Positions 10,974 to 23,200 of a stretch of 64,000 nt of DNA are shown here, in pieces. Positions within the stretch are counted from its first letter, which is position 1, and the number at the start of each line of letters is the position of its first letter. The stretch is from Strongylocentrotus purpuratus (taxonomy: Eukaryota > Echinodermata > Echinoidea > Camarodonta > Strongylocentrotidae), in contig NW_022145599.1 in NCBI RefSeq assembly GCF_000002235.5, positions 27,851,856 through 27,915,855 on the forward strand. The letters run 5' to 3'. The notes below the pieces were generated by a model. It saw only the letters and a program-made list of their open reading frames with translations, was not told the origin of the DNA and searched no databases. Made by a program: the position numbers and the translations under genes.

Positions 10974-13900
10974 AAGAGAGAGAAGGAGAGAGAGAGGGCG
11001 CTCTCCAGCAGCAGTGAGCTTTTAATTTTGTCAGCTCTTTACATTTTGTTTAAGCTTACTTTTCACTACTTACTACTTTATTTTTGTCTGTATTGTTAAC
11101 CTTTATTCAGTGATGATATAATTATTTGATATTTTAACCTATGTAATTCATTAATGTATTCTTTACTGCCATTTAATTATGTATACTTGATTTTAATTGT
11201 ATGTTGAACTTGTACACAAGACAAGTGTCGACAGTCTTCGGATTGTTTGTTCTGGGTCGTTGATGTGATTTGATTTGATTTCAATAAATCCTATACAAAT
11301 GTGAGATATATATATATATATATATATTTATATACCTCATTTTAAGATTCTTTACTAATCCTGTCTTCTGATTGGTTGAAAATGCAGTCATGTTCTTAAC
11401 CATGCCCGCTAATTGAAATTCATAGTCATTTTCCCCGGCTCTACCGGTTTATATCAATTTTTCATAGCACTTTTTCCATGGCTGTGAAACGTGACGTCAT
11501 TTTGCTGCGATCCCCATTTTGGTTTACGTGTTACCGTATAAGTTTCTTTTGTGCGATGACCGATGCGCAATACCGTTAACGGTGTTTGAGTGCAATTCGA
11601 TTTTGGTCGCTGCATTCAGGCGACGAATCTACCAATCGACGCAGCGCAGACGACCGATCGCCATTTTGTGTACTAGTCTCGATCGCAAAATACTGGGGTT
11701 TTTTGTTTCCAATTTTTTGTCAATAAAGAGGCAAAATGGAGGACACAGCTATGCCAAGATTTCAACTTATGGATGACATTCAGCTGCAAGACTTAATCGA
11801 TTCTGCTGATAGCAAAAATACGAAGTATGCAGTAAAATACGGCATTAAAATATTTGAAGAGTTCTTGCGAAATGTCAACACGGACCTCGGAGATGTAAAC
11901 AGACTTCCGAATGCAGACCTGGACAAGACCTGGACTAGACGCACAGTCTGTGTAAATATGTTGCGAATTTGTGAATTTATAAAGTTACTGTTCATGTTCT
12001 ACTGTTCTACTGGAGCACAGCTTGTTGGTGATATCATCCTGTACAAAAGTTACTGTTCGTGTAAACGTGTTTGGTATTCCCTGTTCTACTGGAGCACAGC
12101 TTGTTGGATTTCATACTGTACACAAGTTATTGTTGGTGTTAATATTCATGACTTCAAAGAGATGGAAACCTAAATGGGTGAGTCAACATTTTCCATTTTT
12201 TCGGTATATAAAATATATATTGACTGCTTTTAATATTCGAGGCATAGTTGTTTCTATAGGGTCTCGGGAAACTCACAACCTGCTATGACCCCGCGGCGCA
12301 AGCGCCTTGGGGTCATAGCAGGTTGTGAGTTTCCCTTGACCCTATAGAAACCACTATGCCTCTCAAAGCAGTCAATATATCCTTAATATATATATACAGA
12401 GTCTTATAAGTCTATCATTCTTACTTCTTAATCCTTACAGTTGATAATAATCTCTTATGATTATTAGCAACTCTGACCATCAACACGTTTCCTTCAAATG
12501 AAGAATAAAAATAAAAATATTATAATAAAATAAGTAGAAAATAAGGAGATACTTATTTTGTTTTGAGGCAACAGTTAACAGCCTTTCACCTTGTCACATT
12601 CCCTAATTGGGTATCTTTCTCATTCAAATGTTCTTTATTCAGGAGAGGTGGAGAAGTAATGGAGAAGATATGCAATATCACTACATGCCAAATTGATTGT
12701 CATTGTTGAATGATATACGTTTTGGCTGTGTGGATTTTCCTAAGACGTCTTATTGTTAATTCGAATCATATCCGAAGAGTATTTGGATTGCCACTGACCC
12801 TGGGGAGTATTCTAGCCAGGCGTTACTTGACGCTTATAAAATGTTTGACCAACAATGACGGTCGCATCCTACCGGGTACCCATTTAACACCCGGGTGGAG
12901 AGTAGCAGGTATAGGTTAATATCTTGCCAAAGGATATAAGTGCCATGTCGGAATTCGAAACACTGAGAGACAAGTCTTTTTTGCCTGACATCTCCCCCTG
13001 GTGCAGCACATTGACTTTGGTCTCGTTGACTTATTTTCTACAGGTTCCTATGGGTGCCCTTTCTTTCCTTTTCAAAAAGTCTTATTCACTTGTGTAAGTT
13101 CATACTCATGGGGGTCTTTAAATTACAAATAATGGCAGATTGTGAGGAATGTAATGTAATACCTGAAAATGGGAATAATAACTAGATTTTTAATTCGTCA
13201 CTTTGACAAATAAGGTGGTCTGTTTTTAGACTTATGATAGATTTGAATATTTACTATATAGAGAAAGGGAGAAGTTATATAGACAAGTAAAAAATGATGA
13301 TCATAATGATAATGATGAACATGATGGTGATCATGATAGTAATGGTGATGATATGATGATGATGATAATGAAAATGTAAGATGAAGGATATTAATGATAA
13401 TGTTAATGATGATGATGATAATGATAATGTTAGATGATGATATTAATGGTAATGTTAATGATGATGATGATAATGACGATGATGATAATGATAATGATCA
13501 TGATGATGATGATGATGATCATGATCATGATGATGTTGTTGATGATCATCATCAACAGACCATGATGACATCAGACTGAAAAAATGAGAAAACATTTAGA
13601 TAGTATATAGTCTCAGCTACAACATACTCAAAAATCAACAAAAATCAAGCCGAAATAACGGCGATATTGCTCGCAAAAGACATGAATGTAGAATCCAGAT
13701 TTGAGAAAAAGTCATCTCCCATAAGGATTACACGCAAAAAGTAATGGATCAAGTGGTAATAGGGTAATAATAAAGTAAATATGGTTGTTTATCATATTAT
13801 TTGCGATTCTACGTGTTTTAATAATCAAAGGAGATGGTACAGTGAAAGGTCAAAAAGAAAAAAAAGTGAAGGTTTTGATCCTGGTGCCTCACAGTTACGA

Positions 13901-16900
13901 GGATATTGCTTTGTCACTGAACCATGACTGTACGCAGCGGGGGCTAGGGTAGGGGGCAGTTTCCATAAATTAAAAAAAAAACAGAAAATGCAATAAATTT
14001 TCAATAATTTATTGCTTTTTACCTTGGTCCTCAACATTAAAAAAAACCTCTGGACGGCCATGCATTATGGCCCAAGGCATGGGCACACAGAGTATTTTTT
14101 ATGTTGGGAACCGGGGTAAGACGCAATAAATTATTGAAAATTTATTGCATTTTCTTGGGATTTTTTTATTTATGGAAACTGCCCCTACACTAGCCCCCGC
14201 TGCGTACAGTCATGGTTCAGAGACAAAGCAATGGCCTCGTAACTGCGAGGCCCCAGGATCAAAACCGTGTCGATGTGCTATATTAGTGCCCTTTTGTGGG
14301 GCATTAATCCTCATTACTGTCATTTATGACTTAAGGGCGTAGGTCCCCTAGTTGATAAGCATAGTAGCATACACATGCTTTAGCAGTCACGCAAAACACA
14401 CATTGTCGCATTATTATTCAATAAAATCTGACAATGTATACTATTATCTAGATCTATTATTTCTAAATTATTTTTTAAATAATTCCATAAATTGGGGTGA
14501 AACAAAAATATTCCAACTTTATGAGCGACAGTGTAGTTGCAAACTAACCACCAACTAGAAAATAGGAGCGTTTTTACATTAAACACAATAGCGTTGCCAT
14601 CTTTAACAGAAATGTTACAACATTTAACAGATGAATATTGCAATTTTTAACCTAAGAGTGCATGTTGCAGGATTGAAAAGAAGTTGGCAGCATATTCTGA
14701 TATCCTCTTAAAACAATCAAACATCTTGTACGTTGTAAGCCATAGCCATAGGCCATCAACTGCTGCAGTGCCAGGGCTTGGCTCCATGACATTTGCATCT
14801 AAAGTCAAATGTTTGACTCACTTAACTACATCTTACCATCACACCGATACTCATCTTCCTGGCTATCCCGACATTGGATTTCTCCATCACATCTATCATC
14901 TAACCAGTCATAGCAGTGAGGGGAGCCATTACATGCCACTTCGGGGCTCACACATTCTGTGAAAGGAAAGAAGGTGTTCTTTTACATTTTTCTTGATGAG
15001 AAAACTCATGTATAAGTTTTTACATAACACCATGTTGGGAAGTCCTTAAAAGGACTGCTGGTCCTTTTCTTGATAAGAGCCAGTGGGGAAAAGAACTGAA
15101 GTTCATATAGTCGTTTTCTTTTGGAATATTTCTAAAAGGAACCCTTTGGCCATATTAAAACCAAACAGTTTTGCCTGACATTAGGAACATTAAGACACTC
15201 CTGACGACGAATACAGTATTATGTAAAAAACTACCAACAAATATTCTTCCAGTATTTTTGTCAGAACTAGTCCGAAAGAAAACTCAATGAACAATTTGAA
15301 CTTCAGTTATTTTACGAACTGGTTCTCTTCTACAGAAGAATCATCAATAGTCCTTTTAGAAATAGCTCACATCATGTATTACATAAATCATATATGTCAA
15401 AAGGACAGGACATTCAGTAGACACCTAGCTGTAGTAGACACCTGTGCCTTAATGATGCATTGTAGTGAGCTCTCATGGGGAATTCGACGCCATTCGCGTA
15501 TTTGTGCAATTAGAGGTGTTGTCAATCACAAGGATTAGCCTTCAGTTCTATAGCCAACAGGCTTCATGCATGGACCTATTAGGTCCATGCTTCATGTAAT
15601 ACTCTGCACTTTCCAACGATTCCCAATATCGAAAAAGTCAATATCATTCATTTCCCTCAAACTGAGGACTCTCCAAGAGACTGGGGAGGGAGGGTCATTT
15701 CATGATTGGACTACGGATTTGCTGTGATCATAACTTGTTTACCCATTAATTTAATTTCAACCATGTCTGGTGTCAACGAATTATGACCTAGCGCACATGG
15801 AAACTGAGGAAAATCTCCGTTTAAATGAATACGAATGAATAATATGACCTACGTCAAAGAAACAAAAATCTTCTGCCTGGCGAGATTATGAATTGATATA
15901 ACCCTCAATACCTGTACATGTACTTTGGTTTAAGTGCTCGACATAGCTGCGTATAACCCAACACTTGATTCAGAGTTATGCTTCTTACCGATAGCTGTGA
16001 CTCTGAAGTCCATATTGAAGATGCCAACTACAGATTTTGGAATCGCAATTAGAAGAAAGCCTGTGTTATTGGTAAGGGAGAAGTTCACGGAGTCACTTAT
16101 GCTTGCTGTATTCCCATATCCATCTACATATCCTCGGGTCGCATTGAGGTATGTCGGGTCAGCTCCAGATCCAGCGTAGACACGAACCAGGGGGACAAGA
16201 AGGCCAGTCAGTGACACTGTCAAATTCTGTATTGTAAGATTCGATTCAATATAATCGTGACAATAGTAATATTAATATGATAATAATAAAGAAAATATTG
16301 ATAAAAGCAATGCAGATATGAAAATACTAATAATTTCATGATACGATCACGACCACGAAAAAAAGTTAACGAGCGACCATGCGGAGAGCCGAAGAGAGCA
16401 AATGAAGTGTGAAACAATAGTAAACGATTGAGAAACAGAAACGTTAAGGACCCAAAGCAAACACAACATTATACATTTTACAATAATTTTCATTCATAAA
16501 ATTGAATATATGAGGAGTTGTCAGTATCATAAGGGTAATTTTTATAAAAACTTAAAAGAAGCATGATCCCCTTGGGACATTTTTAGAGTTACTTGGCGGT
16601 GTTGTTTTTTGTTTTGAATTTGTTCAAAAGGTTTTTAGTTTTTTTGTTCAGTTTAACGAGTAAAGAGTAATCTGTATCTCGATATAGAGAGTGAGGGTTA
16701 GAGTGAAGGTAAGGGTGAGGGTAAGTGTGAGGGAGAGGGTTAGGGTTAGGGAGAGGGTGAGGGTGAGGGTGATGGTTAGGGTTAGGGTGAGGGTAAGGGT
16801 AAGGGTAAGGGTAAGGGTGAGGGTGAGGGTTAGGGTTAGGGGGAGGGTTAGGGAGAGGGTGAGGGTGAGGGTAAGGGTAAGGATGAGGGGGAGGGTAAGG

Positions 16901-17230
16901 GTGAGGATAAGGGTGAGGGTGAGGGTGATGGTGAGGGTGAGGGTTAGGGGGAGGGTTAGGGAGAGGGTGAGGGTGAGGGTAAGGGTAAGGATGAGGGGGA
17001 GGGAGAGGGTGAGGGTAAGGGTGAGGGTTAGGGTTAGGGTGAGGGTAAGGGTAAGGGTGAGGGTGAGGGTTAGGGTAAGGGTGAGGGTAAGGGTGAGGAT
17101 GAGGGTGAGGGTAAGGGTGAGGGTGAGGGTGAGGGTGAGGATGAGGGGGAGGGTAAGGGTGAGGGCGAGGGTAAGGGTGAGAGTAATGGTGAGGGTGAGG
17201 GTGAGGATGAGGGGGAGGGTGAGGGTAAGG

Positions 17231-17263
<33 letters not shown>

Positions 17264-20200
17264 ATGGTTAGGGTTAGGGAGAGGGTGAGGGTAAGGGTGA
17301 GGGTGATGGCTAAGGGGAGCGTTAGGATTAGCGTGAGGGTGGTGGTTAGGATAGGGTTGGTGTTAGGGTTAAGGGGAAGGTGAAGTGAGAGTTAGGGGAG
17401 GGTGAGGGTTCGAGGGTGATGGTTAGGGGGGGGGGGGTTGGTGTGAGGGTTAGATGCAGGATGGGGAGAGGGTTAGGGGGAGCGTGAGGATTAGGGTGAG
17501 GGTGGTGGTTAGGGTAGGATTGGTGTTAGGGTTAAGGGGAAGGTGAAGTGAGGGTTAGGGGAGGGTGAGGGTAATGATAAGGGTGATGGTTAGGGGGAGG
17601 GTCATGGTGAGGGTGATGGTTAGGGTGAGGTTGAGGGTAATGGTGAGGGTATGGGTTAGAGTGAGGGAAGCGCGAAGGGCAAGGTTGTGGGTAAAGGGAG
17701 GGTAATGGTAAGGGAGAGGGTGAGGGAGAGGGTGAGGGAGAGGGTGAGGGTTATGGAAGGATGAGGGTTAGGGTTATGGTGAGGGTGAGGATGACATTGA
17801 GGGTTATGGTTAGGGTAAAAACGAGGGCTAGCGATAGGATGAGGGTGAGGGTGAAGTTGAAGCCGGTAAGGGTGGGGGTGATTGTTGGGGTGAGAGTGAA
17901 GGCACGAGTGGGGACGAAGATAAAGTTGAGAGTAAGGGCGATGATGATCAGGGCGAGGGTTAGGGGTAGGTTTAAGGTTTGGGTTCTTGGTTTTGGGTTA
18001 TAAGAATGAAGGGTAACCTGTATCTCCATATACAGTGAGGTTCCAGGATCTGAGTTGAAGCCATAATGAATAAAATCATAGATGTTACTAGCTGGTGTAT
18101 CACGAACATCAAGAATCCTCTCTGATACATATTCTTCACTAAAGAGCTCCCACTCTCCGGTCTTAATCTCAACATTTTCTAGGGTATAGCAAATAAACAG
18201 AGAAAAAGTATTAACAAATATGTTACATGGAATATTTATTTCATGCATACATGCATAAACTTGGACTAAATTAGAATGATTTGCTTAATACTGGTCCTAG
18301 ACTGTGGACTATAATCATGTAGAGGCCAACATTCTTCATAAAGTCTTGTTCAGGCATGAGTAGGCTATTGAAAACAGTTTTTTTGTTGAATATTTACAGT
18401 GATATCAACTGCAACTAATACGCTTCACGTTTCTAGAATTTAAGACAAAGAGCTCAAAGAACTTGCTTATTTTCCATTCATTTAAACATAAAACGTTTAG
18501 GTGTCGTGGTCATATGGATACGTCACCAGACTGTGAATCACATGGTTCGCGGATTGAGTTAAGCCACGGTACTAAAGTTCTTTATAGTGTCTTTAGCAAG
18601 ACATTAATCTACATTTGCCGCACTCACCCAAGGAAAGTAAATGGGTACCTGGCAGGAACTAATTCCTTTTAAACCCGATTTTTAACAGCATATCTGAACG
18701 AACCTTTTTTTAAATATCCATAAGTGCAGCAAGCTCCTATTGTCAGGTCCATTTATAGGGCAATAAACCATTAATATACTATTAGTCACACCTATTTAAC
18801 GGATTTTTAAACATAGTTTAGACAAAGTACTGAATTTAACCCCTTTTGAGAAATTAAGCCAGAGTTTTTACAACGCCAAATATTTTCATCTTTCCATCAT
18901 GTACGATCATAAACATAATCATAGACCTACATGTATATATGATAAAATCTGTGGTTGGAATTCTTCTAATTTCTTTAACCCGTTTGATCAGTCTAGATTC
19001 ATGTTTAACACAAGGAAAACATATATGGTATATCTTCCTTGTTCAAATATGAATTTAGACCAAAGGTCAGGTTTATATTTTAGCACAATATAGCGTGTTC
19101 ACGGAGACATTAAGCTTTGTCTCCCCCTCCTGTAATTGTTAGAAACTTACTGATGAATCGAGAGTGGTTGCAGAGACCCTCTGTTTCATCTTCTCCTGCT
19201 GGGCAATCATTATAGAAGTTACAGACTTGAAGGTCACTCAGACATGTCGAGGTATTACTACAGGCAAAACATCCTAAGGATAGAGTAGAAAAGTGAATAA
19301 AACAGGCAAGCCAGTGAAAGTAATTAATTAAGAGGTGGCAAATAAATTCAAATAAGCCATAGTAGTTGAGAATTTTCCGAAAGTCTAAAAAACGGTTTTT
19401 GTTCTTCACATTGGCACCAGTAATTTATTTTTTCACTAAAAAATGTGAGACAGACCAATATGCATATTGACAGAACCAACGGAAAAAGCTAAGTTTTTCC
19501 GATTGGCAATGACAATAGTGATAAATTCCAGTCTGTATTGCCAATTTAATAACATTTATAACAACGATATCAAGTAAAAATGAAATATATACATGTCATT
19601 GAATAAATAAATTGATAAATGAATAAATGTCATAAAAATGAGAAAGAAAATAAATAAATAAGTATATGGATAAATAATTAAAACAAAATATACATATAAA
19701 ATGAAAATATTAATGAAGAGGAAAATGGAGGGAATATAAAGTTAAAGAGGAATCGTACCTGTACAGTTGTATTCGTCTACACCACTAGGACAGTCATATT
19801 TTCCATCACATACATCGCTTGCATTGAAACATGTAGTATCATCAAAGAAACACGGATACTCGTCAACTCCACAAACTGTTAAAGGAAATGTAAAACAATA
19901 ACAATCTCATTTTAGGGTTTTATATGGTGATGATAATAATGATACTGATGATGATGATTATAACAGAGCGATGACAGAAATGATAAAAATGATGATGGTG
20001 CAGGCTAATATTTCGAAAGTTTTTATAGATAATTGACCCGATTTTTCTCTTCTTACACTCGCATGTTTTTTTAAAACTGGGGACCGCCCGGTCACCGAGC
20101 GTAGTCTGGGCGGCGAGTGAAAGTGAGCAGGCGCCGCCCAAATTTTAACTCCGCGCTAAAAATTCAGCAGCGACCGAGCGATGTCTTAAAAACAAGCGGT

Positions 20201-23200
20201 GCCTGGGCGGCCGCCGCTCGGTGGCCGGGCAAAATTGGCTAAAAACTCGCCGCTCGGCTGCCGAGTAGGCTACTTTTGGGTAATGTGACCATAGCATTAG
20301 TTAAGGGCTAGATGAAAATGAAATCGATATCACGTACCCTTTATTTGCACCCAATAGTGCCATATACTCCTGCATGGAAATGACATATATCAGATGTGAC
20401 ATATGTTCAGAGATGCTGACTGAGCCAATAACAATTTATAACCACATGACATACAGGCAACCTTTATCCTTGGTAGTATCATAATGTGTCTAGCTTTAAA
20501 CCCCAAACAAAACTTTACCTAACCTGGTGTTGTGCCTGGTGTAGTTCCAGGGGTTGTTCCAGTTGTTGTATCTGGCGTTGTTACAGGAGTTGTTCCAGGG
20601 GTTGTTCCAGATGTTGTAGCTGGCGTTGTTACTGGCGTCGTTCCAGTGGTTGTTCCAGATGTTGTAGCTGGCGTTGTTACAGGAGTTGTTCCAGGGGTTG
20701 TTCCAGATGTTGTAGCTGGCGTTGTTACAGGAGTCGTTCCAGGGGTTGTTCCAGGGGTTGTTCCAGATGTTGTAGCTGGCGTTGCTACAGTGGTTGTTCC
20801 AGATGTTGTAGCTGGCGTTGTTACAGGAGTTGTTCCAGGGGTTGTTCCAGATGTTTTAGCTGGCGTTGTTACTGGCGTCGTTCCAGTGGTTGTTCCAGAT
20901 GTTGTAGCTGGCGTTGTTACAGGAGTTGTTCCAGGGGTTGTTCCAGATGTTGTAGCTGGCGTTGTTACAGGAGTCGTTCCAGGGGTTGTTCCAGATGTTG
21001 TAGCTGGCGTTGTTACAGGAGTTGTTCCAGGGGTTGTTCCAGGGGTTGTTCCAGATGTTGTAGCTGGCGTTGCTACAGGAGTTGTTCCAGGGGTTGTTCC
21101 AGATGTTGTAGCTGGCGTTGTTACAGGAGTTGTTCCAGGGGTTGTTCCAGGGGTTGTTCCAGATGTTGTAGCTGGCGTTGCTACAGTGGTTGTTCCAGAT
21201 GTTGTAGCTGGCGTTGTTACAGGAGTCGTTCCAGGGGTTGTTCCAGATGTTTTAGCTGGCGTTGTTACAGGCGTCGTTCCAGGGGTTGTTCCAGATGTTG
21301 TAGCTGGCGTTGTTACAGGAGTTGTTCCAGGGGTTGTTCCAGGGGTTGTTCCAGATGTTGTAGCTGGCGTTGCTACAGGAGTTGTTCCAGGGGTTGTTCC
21401 AGGGGTTGTTCCAGATGTTGTATCTGGCGTTGCTACAGGAGTTGTTCCAGGGGTTGTTCCAGATGTTGTAGCTCGCGTTGTTACATGCGTCGTTCCAGGG
21501 GTTGTTCCAGATGTTGTAGCTGGCGTTGTTACAGGAGTTGTTCCAGGGGTTGTTCCAGGGGTTGTTCCAGATGTTGTAGCTGGCGTTGCTACAGGAGTTT
21601 TTCCAGGGGTTGTTCCAGATGTTGAAGCTGGCGTTGTTACAGGAGTTGTTCCAGGGGTTGTTCCAGATGTCGTAGCTGACGTTGTAACAGAAGTTGTTCC
21701 AGGGGTTGTTTCAGATGTTGTAGCTGGCGTTGTTACAGGAGTTGTTCCAGAGGTTGTTCCAGATGTTGTAGCAGGCGTTGTTACAGGCGTCGTTCCAGGG
21801 GTTGTTCCTGATGTTGTAGCTGGCGTTGTTACAGGAGTCGTTCCAGGGTTTGTTCCAGATGTTGTTCCTGGCGTTGTTACAGGCGTGGTTCCAGGGGTTG
21901 TTCCGGATGTTGTAGCTGGGGTTGTTACAGGCGTCGTTCCAGTGGTCATTCCAGATGTTGTAGCTGGCGTTGTTACAGGAGTCGTTCCAGGGGTTGTTCC
22001 AGATGTTGTAGCTGGCGTTGTTACAGGCGTCGTTCCAGGGGTTGTTCCAGATGTTGTAGCTGGCGTTGTTACAGGCGTCGTTCCAGGGGTTGTTCCAGAT
22101 GTTGTAGGTGGCGTTGTTCCAGATGTTGTAGCTGGCGTTGCTAGAGGGGTTGTTCCAGATGTTGTAGCTGGCGTTGTTACAGGAGTCGTTCCAGGGTTTG
22201 TTCCAGATGTTGTTCCTGGCGTTGTTACAGGAGTCGTTCCAGGGTTTGTTCCAGATGTTGTTCCTGGCGTTGTTACAGGCGTGGTTCCAGGGGTTGTTCC
22301 GGATGTTGTAGCTGGGGTTGTTACAGGCGTCGTTCCAGTGGTCATTCCAGATGTTGTAGCTGGCGTTGTTACAGGAGTCGTTCCAGGGGTTGTTCCAGAT
22401 GTTGTAGCTGGCGTTGTTACAGGCGTCGTTCCAGGGGTTGTTCCAGATGTTGTAGCTGGCGTTGTTACAGGCGTCGTTCCAGGGGTTGTTCCAGATGTTG
22501 TAGGTGGCGTTGTTCCAGATGTTGTAGCTGGCGTTGCTACAGGGGTTGTTCCAGATGTTGTAGCTGGCGTTGTTACAGGAGTTGTTCCAGGGGTTGTTCC
22601 AGATGTTGTAGCTGGCGTTGTTACAGGAGTTGTTCCAGGGTTTGTTCCAGATGTTGTTCCTGGCGTTGTTACAGCAGTTGTTCCAGGGGTTGTTCCGGGT
22701 GTTGTTCCTGGCGTTGTTCCAGGCGTCGTTCCGGGGGTTGTTCCCAGTGTTGTTCCTGAGGGAAAAAAATAAATGTTATACGCATAACTTAAGAACTATA
22801 CACCTTTATTCAAGAGTTCTGCGCTTAATTTGACATGGTAATCAGTTGCTTTTTGGCATTGGAAATGACATATATCACGTGTGACAAATGTTCAAAGTTG
22901 TTGACGGAGGCAATAACGTTTCATACCCACACAGGGAACCTTTATCCTTGAAAGTACCATTATGTGTCTAGCTTTAAACCCCATACAAAACTTGACCTAA
23001 CCTGGTGTTGTGCCTGGTGTAGTACCTGGTGTGGTTCCCGGAGTTGTTCCAGGTGTTGTGCCAGGGGTTGTTCCAAGTGTTGTTCCTGAGGGGAAATAAT
23101 TAAATATTATACGCATTACTAAAGAACTTTACATCTTTTTGTTTGTTGTTGTTGTTTGGCATTGAAAATGACATATATCAGGTGTGTCAATTGTTTAAAG

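Larger units (their letters stand above)
20524..23085 (-). repeat. Coding minisatellite array of the mucin domain
   Basis: On the + strand the unit reads around TTGTTCCAGATGTTGTAGCT, repeating at 36-48 bp intervals for over 2.2 kb. Variants ([20 protein letters not shown]) are shared among distant units, showing turnover by unequal exchange. Both strands stay open in several frames because the unit length is a multiple of three and lacks stop triplets. Confidence 0.9.

Noticed and set aside
11519..11776. 85-codon frame upstream of the Crypton-like ORF
   Set aside because: No motif. It overlaps the better-supported ORF starting at 11736 and looks like 5' flanking sequence.
16691..17383. 230-codon Arg-Val repeat frame
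   Set aside because: It is translation of the GGGTTA/GGGTGA hexamer array, with no splice or domain support.
20524..22755. CRISPR-like regular repeats
   Set aside because: The units are adjacent coding repeats without unique spacers, in an intron-bearing animal gene.
20532..22772. A 746-codon + strand open frame of Val/Pro/Gly repeats and a 379-codon Cys/Ser/Arg frame
   Set aside because: They are mirror frames of the mucin minisatellite; a unit length divisible by three without stop triplets keeps several frames open. Splice sites, phase and composition support only the minus-strand frame.
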